Shown here in pieces: positions 43,030 to 51,169 of a stretch of 64,000 nt of DNA. The notes under the pieces were generated by a model. That model was not told where the DNA came from. It made no database searches and worked only from the letters and a program-made list of their open reading frames with translations. Source of the stretch: JBDHBD01 sp039586095 (GTDB taxonomy: Bacteria > Gemmatimonadota > Gemmatimonadetes > Palauibacterales > Palauibacteraceae). The translations under genes and the position numbers were made by a program. The stretch covers positions 1 through 64,000 of the forward strand of contig JBDHLB010000009.1 of assembly GCA_039586095.1 (NCBI GenBank), given 5' to 3'. The first letter of the stretch is position 1. Each line of letters starts with the position of its first letter.

Positions 43030-44943
43030 TTAGGTCCTGAACTCCTCGCGCAGCGACTCCGTATCCCAGCCCGCATCCCGCTCCTCCTGCTCGTGCTCGA
43101 GCTCCGAGAGCAGCAGCTCCTCGAGCGCCTGGATGCGCTCGCGCGCCGCGCTCGTGTAGGCTTTGCGGTCGTGACGGAGCTGTCCGAGGTCGCGCACGGA
43201 TTCCTCGTCGTGCCGCAGGAACGTCTTGGCCGACCGATGGGCCTTGTAGGCGCGGATTCCTAGCAGTCGAAGGGCGTCGACCCCCATCCGCAACGATGTG
43301 TCGAGCGTCTCGCGGTAGACGTGGTCGACACCCTTGTCTCTCAGCTCGTACGCTTCGGGACGCCCGATCGCCCGAACCAGCACGGTCAGGTGGGGAAAGT
43401 GCTTCTGAACACTGCGCAGGACGCTTAGCGCGTGTTCCTGCTCCTCGAGCGCGATGACCATCAGGCGCGCCCGGTCGGCCCCGGCGGCCCGCAGGAGGTC
43501 GTAACGGGATGCATCGCCGTAGAACACCTCCAGGCCGAGGCGGCGCAGCGCATCCACCCGGTCGGAGTCGTACTCCAGGACCGTGGGCCGTATGCCGTTC
43601 GCGCGCAACAACCGTCCGACGGTGCTCCCGAAACGGCCGAAACCCGCGATGATCACCGGCCGATCCTCGTGCATGTCCTCCATATCGTCGGGCTCGCGCT
43701 CCACGCGCTCGCGCGTGCCCACGCGCGGCTGGAGAATACGCTCGTTCAGCAACATGAGGACGGGGGTGAGCGCCATCGAGATCGCGACCACTGCGATGAG
43801 CGGGGCTGTGACATCGGTCGTGACGACCCCTGCCTGGGCGGCGAACGAGAGCAAAACGAACGCGAACTCACCGCCCTGCGCCAGCGCGAGCGAGAAAATC
43901 AGGTTCTGATCGAGCCCCATCCGGCAGACGCGGCCGAGTCCGAGCAGCACGATGAGCTTGAGGATCACAAGACCGCCAACACACAGCGCGATGAAGCCGG
44001 GAGCGCTCCGGATCAGCTGGAAGTCCACCGACGCGCCCACGGCGATGAAGAACACGGCGAGGAGCAGCCCCTTGAAGGGGTCGATGTCGCTCTCCAGCTC
44101 GTGCCGGTACTCGTTGTTCGCCAGCACCACGCCCGCGACGAACGCGCCGAGGGCCGGGCTCAACCCGACCTCGGTCATGAGCAACGCCACCCCCAGAATC
44201 AGCAGCAGGGCCGCTGCCACGAAGAGCTCTCGCAGGCGGGTGGCCGCGATCACGCGGAAAATGGGCCGCAGCAAGTAGCGGCCACCGATCACGATGCCTA
44301 GGACGGCCGCCAGGACGATCAGCGTCTGCTCCCAACCCGCCAATCCGTCGATCCACTTGGTCGCCTCGGCGTGTCCGCCCGCTTCGGCTCCGTGCCCCCC
44401 GGCCAGGGCGCCGCCTCCCGGTGCGATCGCGAGGAGCGGGAAGAGAGCCAGCATCGGGATCACCGCGATGTCCTGGAAGAGCAGCACGGAGAAAGCGCTC
44501 TGCCCGGCGTCGGTGTCCAGCAGGTTCTTCTCGTTGAGCGTCTGAAGGACGATCGCCGTCGAGGAGAGAGCGAGAGACATCCCGATCGCCAGCGCCGATT
44601 GCCACGCGAGCCCCACGAAATTCCCGATCAACGCGATGAGCACCGCGGTGACCACCACCTGGAGCCCTCCCGTGCCGAGAATCGGGCCCCTCAGCCTCCA
44701 CAGAAGCCGGGGTTGCAGCTCGAGGCCGATCAGGAAGAGCATCATCACGACGCCGAACTCGGCGAAGTGCAGCACGTCTTCGCCCTCCTCGCCGATCAGT
44801 CCCAGCCCGAACGGTCCGATGATCATGCCGGCGATCAGATAGCCGAGGACCGAGCCCAGACCCAGGCGCTTTGCGATCGGGACGGCGATGACGGCAGCCG
44901 CCAGGTAGACGAACGCCTGATAGAAGAGACCCTGTTCCGCCAT
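43030..44943 (-). CDS. kefB: KefB/CPA2-family monovalent cation:proton antiporter with TrkA_N domain
   Basis: A 637-residue protein. Residues 1-400 form a CPA2 exchanger of about 12 helices (GSVLGYLIAGMIIGPFGLGL, FGVVMMLFLIGLELQPRLLW, SSTAIVLQTLNEKNLL, ALGAFVAGVVLANNEYRHEL). The soluble tail has a Rossmann TrkA_N/RCK domain (RPVIIAGFGRFGSTVGRLLR, VFYGDASRYDLLRAAGA, VLVRAIGRPEAYELRDKGVD). Kef systems export K+ and acidify the cytoplasm in response to electrophiles. It starts 4 bp after a KefG/F-like ancillary gene, as in enteric kef operons. A copy of its last codons occurs near 38.4 kb. Confidence 0.92.
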   Translation of the reverse strand: MAEQGLFYQAFVYLAAAVIAVPIAKRLGLGSVLGYLIAGMIIGPFGLGLIGEEGEDVLHFAEFGVVMMLFLIGLELQPRLLWRLRGPILGTGGLQVVVTAVLIALIGNFVGLAWQSALAIGMSLALSSTAIVLQTLNEKNLLDTDAGQSAFSVLLFQDIAVIPMLALFPLLAIAPGGGALAGGHGAEAGGHAEATKWIDGLAGWEQTLIVLAAVLGIVIGGRYLLRPIFRVIAATRLRELFVAAALLLILGVALLMTEVGLSPALGAFVAGVVLANNEYRHELESDIDPFKGLLLAVFFIAVGASVDFQLIRSAPGFIALCVGGLVILKLIVLLGLGRVCRMGLDQNLIFSLALAQGGEFAFVLLSFAAQAGVVTTDVTAPLIAVVAISMALTPVLMLLNERILQPRVGTRERVEREPDDMEDMHEDRPVIIAGFGRFGSTVGRLLRANGIRPTVLEYDSDRVDALRRLGLEVFYGDASRYDLLRAAGADRARLMVIALEEQEHALSVLRSVQKHFPHLTVLVRAIGRPEAYELRDKGVDHVYRETLDTSLRMGVDALRLLGIRAYKAHRSAKTFLRHDEESVRDLGQLRHDRKAYTSAARERIQALEELLLSELEHEQEERDAGWDTESLREEFRT

Positions 44944-44947
44944 TCGC

Positions 44948-45577
44948 CTACCTCGCTCGGCTCTTGATGACCGCGAACAGGTCGGCGTTCAACCGTCCCG
45001 CCGCGCGGGCCGCTTCCAGATCGACCGCCCCGTCCCGCAAGGCGATGAGCGTGCGACGGTAGTCATCGGCGTGAGATCGCAACTCCTCAGAGGTCATACC
45101 GTGCGTGCCGTGCACGACGAAGGGAGGCAGACAGTCCATGCCGCACAGCGTGGCCGTCTGCTCGATCGGCCGCAGCAACTCCGCGACCGTGTAACGGTTG
45201 TGCCCGCCCTGTCGGTAGGCGCTCTCCCGTCCCCCGGTCGTGATCACGCTCAAGAATTCCTTGCCTCGCAGCGCCTTGCCTTCATGCCCGTAGGCCCATC
45301 CATGCTCCAGCACGAGGTCCTGCCACTCCTTGAGGATGGCGGGCGTGCTGTACCAGAACATCGGGTGGTGGAAGATGATGAGGTCGTGTTCCAGGAGGCG
45401 CGCCTGCTCGGCCGGCACGTCGATGTCGAAATCGGGATACCGCTCGTACAGATCCCGGAAGGTGACCCCCTCGATGTCGGCCAGGCCCTCGATGAGCACA
45501 CGGTTCACACGCGATTTCTCGAGCGCCGGGTGGGCGAAGAGGATCAGGATCTGTCTTTCGAATGCGCCGGGAGTCAT
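44948..45577 (-). CDS. kefG: KefG/KefF-like NAD(P)H-dependent quinone oxidoreductase
   Basis: A 209-residue flavodoxin-fold protein (QILILFAHPALEKSRVNRVL, DLYERYPDFDIDV, DLIIFHHPMFWYSTPAILKE, GKEFLSVITTGG, ARRAL-type tail). KefF/G proteins bind FMN, reduce quinones and are required for full activity of the Kef antiporter. ATG 45577 is chosen since the flavodoxin fold starts immediately; the frame extends 5' without homology. It is located directly upstream of kefB with a 4-bp gap, which supports the functional pairing. Confidence 0.92.
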   Translation of the reverse strand: MTPGAFERQILILFAHPALEKSRVNRVLIEGLADIEGVTFRDLYERYPDFDIDVPAEQARLLEHDLIIFHHPMFWYSTPAILKEWQDLVLEHGWAYGHEGKALRGKEFLSVITTGGRESAYRQGGHNRYTVAELLRPIEQTATLCGMDCLPPFVVHGTHGMTSEELRSHADDYRRTLIALRDGAVDLEAARAAGRLNADLFAVIKSRAR

Positions 45578-45737
45578 GCCCGCCTTCGTGCCGTGTCCGG
45601 GTTCAGGAGCGCGACAAGATACACGGTGGCTGATTCGGGGCGAGGGCCGTGCCACGTTGCTCCGGCGAGCATCGACGCTGTAACCTGATCGGAGCTTCCA
45701 CAGCAGCCCCGAACGCCCACACGAGAAGGGACCGATC

Positions 45738-47243
45738 ATGAATCGAAGCTTCTGGCGATCCACCTTCCTGTTTCTCTCCCTCTCCCCACTGTGCCTCGCT
45801 CTCTGGCTGACTGCCGGCGTCTCCCGGCCGGGGATCGCTCAGGACGCGCCTCGCGAGCTGGCCGACCACCCGCGCGTGTCGGATGCGGTCCGAGTGTGGG
45901 AGGAATGGGTCGAGTATCAAGCGACGATGGATGCTGTTCCAGGGGTGTCGCTCGGCATCGTTCACGATCAGGAGCTCATCGCCGCCAGCGCATTCGGGTT
46001 CGCGAATCCGGAAGCCAGGCTGCCGGCGACGCCCGAGACCCTGTACAGCATCTGCTCGATCTCGAAGCTCTTCACCAGCGTGGCCGTCATGCAGCAAAGG
46101 GACGAGGGCAGGCTGCGACTCGGCGATCCCGTGGCCGAGCATTTGCCGTGGTTCGCGATCCAGGACGCCCATCCGGACGACGGGCCGATCACCATCGCCG
46201 GGATTCTCACGCACTCGGCCGGGCTGCCACGCGAGTCGGATTATCCGTACTGGACGGGTCCCGAGGGTTACCCGTTCCCGACCCACGAGGAGATCGTGGC
46301 GCGTATTGACGAACAGGCGACCCTGTACCCGTCTTCGCGATACTTCCAGTACTCCAACCTCGGGCTGACGCTCGCCGGTGAGATCGTTTCAACCGTCTCC
46401 GGACAGCCGTTCGACGAGTACGTTCGCGCCAGAATCCTCGATCCGCTGGACATGAAGAACACGTTCACCGAGGTGCCGATCGACCTCCGGGGCACCCGGC
46501 TCGCGATCGGTCACACGGCGCGGAGGCGCGACGGGTCACGACCCGTCGCAGAGCCCTTCCAGACACGAGGGATCGCGCCGGCGGCCGGCTTCGCCTCCAA
46601 CGTGGGTGACCTTGCGCGGTTCGCGATGTGGCAGAACCGCCTGCTGTCACAGGGAGGCGAGGAAGTCCTTCGGGCTTCGACGCTTCGAGAGATGCACCGG
46701 GTGTGGTGGGTGGATCCGGACTGGGAGACGACCTGGGGTCTGGGCTTTTCCGTGTCGCGCGAGGGCGACCGCACGTTTGTGAGTCACGGCGGCGGGTGCC
46801 CCGGCTATTACACGCACTTCCGGCTTGAGCCGAAGTCGAAGATCGCGGCGGTCGTGCTGACCAACGCCATCGGCTCAGAGGTCGGGCTCTATACCCTGAG
46901 GGCGTTCGATCTGATCGCGCCGGCGATTGCGAAGGCGCTCGACGAGAAAGACGAAGTGCCCGAGCGAGATCCGGATCTCGACCGCTATACGGGAGTCTAC
47001 GAGTCCATCTGGGGCCAGTCGGCGATCGTACGCTGGGAGGACGGACTCGCGTACGTGGGGCTGGGCAGCCGGGACCCGGCGAATGCGCTGTTCAAGCTGA
47101 AGGAGACGGGCGACCACACGTTTCGGCTGGTTCGCAAGGATGACGAGGACGTGCTGGGCCAGGAATTCGTATTCGAGGTCGCCGACGACGGCACCGTCAC
47201 GCGGTACCTGACGCACAGCAACTGGTCGGCGAAGATTCGGTAG
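45738..47243 (+). CDS. Exported beta-lactamase-fold serine hydrolase
   Basis: A 501-residue class C beta-lactamase/esterase-type protein. It has a signal peptide ending SRPGIAQD, catalytic SxxK in CSISKLFTS, Tyr motif YSNLGLTLAG and HGGG in SHGGGCPGYY. A C-terminal DUF3471-like beta domain (YTGVYESIWGQSAIVRWEDG) follows. Members act as D-amino-acid peptidases, esterases or beta-lactamases. ATG 45738 follows GAAGGGA. It is 9 bp upstream of a second, distinct serine hydrolase, and the two likely form one transcript. Confidence 0.9.
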   Translation: MNRSFWRSTFLFLSLSPLCLALWLTAGVSRPGIAQDAPRELADHPRVSDAVRVWEEWVEYQATMDAVPGVSLGIVHDQELIAASAFGFANPEARLPATPETLYSICSISKLFTSVAVMQQRDEGRLRLGDPVAEHLPWFAIQDAHPDDGPITIAGILTHSAGLPRESDYPYWTGPEGYPFPTHEEIVARIDEQATLYPSSRYFQYSNLGLTLAGEIVSTVSGQPFDEYVRARILDPLDMKNTFTEVPIDLRGTRLAIGHTARRRDGSRPVAEPFQTRGIAPAAGFASNVGDLARFAMWQNRLLSQGGEEVLRASTLREMHRVWWVDPDWETTWGLGFSVSREGDRTFVSHGGGCPGYYTHFRLEPKSKIAAVVLTNAIGSEVGLYTLRAFDLIAPAIAKALDEKDEVPERDPDLDRYTGVYESIWGQSAIVRWEDGLAYVGLGSRDPANALFKLKETGDHTFRLVRKDDEDVLGQEFVFEVADDGTVTRYLTHSNWSAKIR

Positions 47244-47252
47244 AGGTGATCG

Positions 47253-48530
47253 ATGAAGGACGAGCGAGCCCGTCGCGTACTCGGAGTGACGCCCGTTTCG
47301 GCCGTGCCGGTCTTGATGGCCGTCCTGCTGGTCGCCCCCTCCTTCGCGCGAGCCCAGGAAGCTGTGTACGTCCCGGCGCCCGGGGACACCTGGGAGCGTC
47401 GCGCACCCGAGGCAGTCGGGATGGACCCGGCGGGCGTTCAGGCCGCTGTCGGGTACGCGCTCGCACACGAGACGTCCGTGGCGCGCGACCAGGAATGGTC
47501 ACAAACGCAGACCTTCGGGCGCGAGCCGTTCGGTCACGGCATCGGACCGTTTCGCGTACGGGGCGGTGCCGCAGGACTGATTGTCCGCCACGGGTACATT
47601 GTGGCCGAGTGGGGCGACACGAGGCGTGTCGACATGACGCACAGCGTCACGAAGTCCTTTCTGTCGACGACGGTCGGACTCGCCTGGGAGGACGGCCTGA
47701 TCCGGTCCCTCGATGACACCGTACGCGAGTACATGGCACCCATCGATGTGCCGGAGGGAGACGGAGAGCCGGGCGTAGACCGACTGGGGTTCGGGCGCCT
47801 CGACCCTGCCACGCTGTTCGAGTCCGAGCACAATCGGAGAATCACGTGGGAGCACCTCCTCCGTCAGAGCTCCGACTGGGAGGGCACGCTGTGGGGCAAG
47901 CCCGACTGGGCCGACCGGCCGGATCGGGACCCGGCAACCTGGAAGACCCGCGAGCGCCACGAGCCGGGGACCGTCTACGAGTACAACGACACCAGGGTGA
48001 ACCTTCTCTCTCTCTCGGCCCTCAATGTGTGGCGCCGTCCCCTCCCGCAGGTGCTGAAAGCGCGGGTCATGGATCCGATCGGTGCGTCACCAACCTGGCG
48101 CTGGCACGGGTACGACAACTCGTGGGTGACGATCGACGGCGTGCGTGTGCAGTCCGTAAGCGGGGGTGGGCATTGGGGAGGCGGCATGTTCATCAGTGCC
48201 CGCGATCAGGCCCGGTTCGGACTGTTCACACTGCGAAAAGGGCGTTGGGGCGACCGGCAGCTCGTGCGAGAGGAATGGTTCGCGTTAGCCACGACGCCCG
48301 GACCGGCAAACGGCGTGTACGGTTTTATGAACTACTTCTTGAACGTCCCGAGCGAGGACGGTGAGAAGAGGTATCCCAGCGCGCCGGACTCGGCGTACGC
48401 CCATCTGGGCAACGGGACGAACATGGTGTACGTGGACCCGGAGAATGACCTGGTCGTCGTCGCGCGTTGGATCCCGCCACGCGACATCGACGGACTGCTG
48501 AACCTCGTGATTGGCTCGATCTCCGAGTAA
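47253..48530 (+). CDS. Exported beta-lactamase-fold serine hydrolase (second)
   Basis: A 425-residue exported protein (signal peptide to about SFARAQEA). SxxK is in HSVTKSFLS and the YxN motif in YEYNDTRVN, with the third motif possibly near GNGTNMVYVDPEN, so HGG or KTG is replaced. It is only distantly similar to its upstream neighbour, so this is not a recent duplication. It starts 9 bp after that gene. Likely periplasmic; the substrate could be an ester or peptide. Confidence 0.88.
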   Translation: MKDERARRVLGVTPVSAVPVLMAVLLVAPSFARAQEAVYVPAPGDTWERRAPEAVGMDPAGVQAAVGYALAHETSVARDQEWSQTQTFGREPFGHGIGPFRVRGGAAGLIVRHGYIVAEWGDTRRVDMTHSVTKSFLSTTVGLAWEDGLIRSLDDTVREYMAPIDVPEGDGEPGVDRLGFGRLDPATLFESEHNRRITWEHLLRQSSDWEGTLWGKPDWADRPDRDPATWKTRERHEPGTVYEYNDTRVNLLSLSALNVWRRPLPQVLKARVMDPIGASPTWRWHGYDNSWVTIDGVRVQSVSGGGHWGGGMFISARDQARFGLFTLRKGRWGDRQLVREEWFALATTPGPANGVYGFMNYFLNVPSEDGEKRYPSAPDSAYAHLGNGTNMVYVDPENDLVVVARWIPPRDIDGLLNLVIGSISE

Positions 48531-48582
48531 ACGGCTCCAAACTTCGCGGGTAAGGCCGGCAGGCCTTCCGGACCGACTCCGA

Positions 48583-49032
48583 TCAGCGGAAGTCCTCCGC
48601 TGCGACCGTCGGAGTCCGCTCCCCTCGCCAGTAGCGCACTACATCCACGACGTCTATCGTCAGCGAGATCCCGTCCGCCGCGATCACAGCGAGCACCCAC
48701 ATCCCCAGCAGCGATCCCGTTCCGATGGTGCCCAGGCGAAACCACAGCCACGGCAGCAGCGGCACCCAGACCACGATGTGGCCGAGTCCCAGGAGGCGGA
48801 CGAAGCCATACTGTCGGAAGATCGCCAACATGAGGATGAAGGCGACGGCCATGGCGGTGAGAACGAGCTGTCCCTCGACGCTCTCGAAGAAGAACAAGCC
48901 GCCCAGAACGTTGAGGGCGCCCAGGAAGGCGACCCAGGCGACCCATGCCGGCGGCAACGCTCGGAGGCTCGCCAGGAAGCCCCGGACAGTCCCGAAGAGA
49001 GAACGGCGGAGCGGGTTGGCAACGCGAATCAC
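48583..49032 (-). CDS. Small four-helix membrane protein
   Basis: A 149-residue protein with four predicted helices (WVAWVAFLGALNVLGGLFFF, VLTAMAVAFILMLAIF, FVRLLGLGHIVVWVPLLPWL, LGMWVLAVIAADGISLTIDV) and a hydrophilic tail. It resembles uncharacterised membrane families found next to lipoproteins. No motif allows a function. The upstream neighbour on the same strand is 67 bp away. Confidence 0.72.
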   Translation of the reverse strand: MIRVANPLRRSLFGTVRGFLASLRALPPAWVAWVAFLGALNVLGGLFFFESVEGQLVLTAMAVAFILMLAIFRQYGFVRLLGLGHIVVWVPLLPWLWFRLGTIGTGSLLGMWVLAVIAADGISLTIDVVDVVRYWRGERTPTVAAEDFR

Positions 49033-49099
49033 GATGCGCTAACCCTGCTCCGCCGCACGCCGATCGACGGGACGCAGCCCCATCATTGGAGCGTCTCGA

Positions 49100-49816
49100 C
49101 TAGAACGTCGCGCGCCCTTTCAGCTCGAGAAGGACGAGCTCGAGCGGCTCCTCACCCATGTTGGTCGGCAGGTGCGCCTCGGCGTCTACGCACTCTACCT
49201 GACCCGTGGTCCACGCCGGCATCTCCACCACCTCTCCATCCGGTTGCTCGAATGTTCCCGGCTGATCCATGAGGAAGATGGCGCAGTTCGCCGGGTGGTG
49301 GTGCATCACAGACGTCTCGCCGGGCTCATAGCGGATCCGAAGAACGCGCGCGACGTCGTTCTCGTACTCGACGGAGTAATGATCCGGGTCGGCCGTCACA
49401 GCGTCGGGATGCTCCGGCATCGCATCCGTTCCTGCCGTCGCCCCCTCCTTGAACTCGATCAGGATGATGTCGGCGGTCGATTCGCCCGCATTTTGCGGTG
49501 CGTGGACTCCGGCTTCATAGCACTCGAACTCTCCAAAGGGTAACGACATCTCCATTTCGGCCCCCGCGGGATCCGTCATGCGCCAGGTCCCATCGTTCAA
49601 CGGGATGCCGCAATGGAATGGATGCTCGTGCATCGCGGACTGCTCGCCCGGGCCGTAGGAGACACGTAGCAGGCGCACCGCATCATTCTCGAACTCGACC
49701 GAGTAATGATCCGGGTCCGCTGTCACCGCATCCGCGTATTCCTCTGGTGGCGGTGGCTCGCCGCAACCGAGCGCATAGACGACGGCGAAGATCGGGAGAA
49801 GCTTGACATGGCGCAT
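49100..49816 (-). CDS. Lipoprotein with two cupin-like repeats
   Basis: A 238-residue lipoprotein with lipobox ALGC (Cys about 18). It consists of two tandem copies of a cupin-like module, each beginning DAVTADPDHYSVEFEN or DAVTADPDHYSVEYEN, followed by RVSYGPGEQSAMHEHP or RIRYEPGETSVMHHHP and a GEFECYEAGVHAPQN or GQVECVDAEAHLPTN strand. The HEHP and HHHP clusters could bind metal. The module is duplicated at DNA level as well. ATG 49816 has AGGAGGT 5 nt upstream. The 21-bp region around this start is nearly identical to the start region of the S8 gene at 1582. Confidence 0.85.
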   Translation of the reverse strand: MRHVKLLPIFAVVYALGCGEPPPPEEYADAVTADPDHYSVEFENDAVRLLRVSYGPGEQSAMHEHPFHCGIPLNDGTWRMTDPAGAEMEMSLPFGEFECYEAGVHAPQNAGESTADIILIEFKEGATAGTDAMPEHPDAVTADPDHYSVEYENDVARVLRIRYEPGETSVMHHHPANCAIFLMDQPGTFEQPDGEVVEMPAWTTGQVECVDAEAHLPTNMGEEPLELVLLELKGRATF

Positions 49817-50021
49817 CCTGGACCTCCTGTGGCGGCAAAACGGGGGGACTCCCGGCTCGATAGGCCGCGAACCCGCGAGTCTGATGCGCATGAGAGTGCA
49901 CCGCGGGAGCGCCAATGGCAAGCCGATCGTCGAGGCGACGCGATTTGCGCTTTCGGATTCTACGTCTATCTTGCCGGCGCCCAAGCTCGTTCCGTCCATG
50001 CCTCACAGAAAGGATCCGAGG

Positions 50022-50771
50022 ATGAAGTGGAAGACACTGCTGTTGCCCGCAGTCGCCGTGCTCGCGTTCGCCGCACCCGTGCAGTCGCAGACCCTGATTG
50101 GCCAGTACTACCGCTGTAGCACCGCCGATGAGGGCGAGGCGGACTTTATCGTGAACGAAGTCTTCGAGGACGTCTTCGACAGCCACGTCGAGTCAGGTGA
50201 GCTGATCGGCTGGGGCTGGGTCGAGCACATGGCGGGAGGCCAGTGGCGAAGGATCTCCACCATGACGGCGGAGAACCAGACTGCCGCCTGGGACGCGTGG
50301 GGATCGATCGTCGAGGACATCATGGACGACCACCCGAACGCATGGCACCGCTTCAACGAGATCTGCCCCTCGCACGACGATTACATCTGGAACATGGTCG
50401 CCACCTCGTCGCCCGAGGAAGCGGGCACCACGCCCGACATCTGGGCGTCGAGCTACTGGGTGTGCGATGAGACCGAGGAGGCGCGCGCCGACGAGCTCAT
50501 GCAGCAGATGACCCCCGTGTTCGACAACCACATTGCCGCGGGCAACATTGGCGGATGGGGCTGGTACGAGCACGTGGTCGGAGGCCGGTTCCGCCGGCTG
50601 CTGACCCTCACCGAGGGAGAAGCCGCCAACATCCTCGAAGGCCGTGACCTGGTGATCGCGGATCTTCAGTTGCAGCACGCCGACGAGCTTGAAGAGTTCG
50701 GCAACATCTGCACCGGCCACGTCGACTACATCTGGGGGAACGCCGCCGAGGCTGACGACGAGGACGACTAG
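50022..50771 (+). CDS. Exported protein with an internal two-fold repeat
   Basis: A 249-residue exported protein (signal peptide ending FAAPVQSQ). It has two homologous halves: QYYRCSTADEGEADFIVNEV with GWGWVEHMAGGQWRRI and HRFNEICPSHDDYIW, and SYWVCDETEEARADELMQQM with GWGWYEHVVGGRFRRL and EFGNICTGHVDYIWG. Each half contains two conserved Cys, likely disulfides. I do not recognise an enzyme family. ATG 50022 is preceded by AAAGGA at 6 nt. A strong terminator follows the gene. Confidence 0.82.
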   Translation: MKWKTLLLPAVAVLAFAAPVQSQTLIGQYYRCSTADEGEADFIVNEVFEDVFDSHVESGELIGWGWVEHMAGGQWRRISTMTAENQTAAWDAWGSIVEDIMDDHPNAWHRFNEICPSHDDYIWNMVATSSPEEAGTTPDIWASSYWVCDETEEARADELMQQMTPVFDNHIAAGNIGGWGWYEHVVGGRFRRLLTLTEGEAANILEGRDLVIADLQLQHADELEEFGNICTGHVDYIWGNAAEADDEDD

Positions 50772-50847
50772 ACTGCATCGGGCAGGCGCTCCATGAGCGC
50801 CCCGCTCAAAAAGAAGCACTGGCGCCGACCGGCGCGCCCGACTAGGT

Positions 50848-50872
50848 GAAAGCCCGCTGACGGCGGGCTTTC
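50848..50872 (+). terminator. Rho-independent terminator
   Basis: A perfect 10-bp stem GAAAGCCCGC / GCGGGCTTTC with 5-nt loop TGACG lies 77 bp after the stop of the repeat protein. The A/T-rich outer stem ends read as a U-rich 3' arm in both directions, so the element may be bidirectional. Confidence 0.88.
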
Positions 50873-51169
50873 GCTTACCCGGGTCGAGGCCCGTGGATGT
50901 TTCCGGTCGGCAAGACGCCAGCCGGGTCCCTTTGACCGTCTGACTGTCGTCCCTGCGCGACACGGATTCGAATTCGAGCACCACGGCGCCGCCGCGAGAC
51001 ACATGGGCACCAGTGTCCTCAACGTTAGTTTTCGTAACATCTTGTCAGTTTTGGCGCGCAACCGGCGGACAGCCAGGGCTGTCATGGCCTGCATATTGAA
51101 ACACACGGCGCAAGCCCTCTCATGCTGCGACGAAAAACCGGTTTGGTGGCGTAAGGCTTGACAACCCGA
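50873..51169. other. Intergenic region before the glycosyltransferase
   Basis: About 300 bp between the terminator and the TPR-glycosyltransferase. It is slightly AT-richer from 51020 to 51165 (TTTTCGTAAC, TTGTCAGTTTTGG) and presumably holds the promoter of the biosynthetic region. A GATTCGAATTCG palindrome-like stretch lies near 50965. I see no RNA gene or mobile element. Confidence 0.45.

Noticed and set aside
50960..50980. TTCGAATTCGA stretch considered as a tRNA T-arm
   Set aside because: No acceptor, D or anticodon stem can be folded around it.
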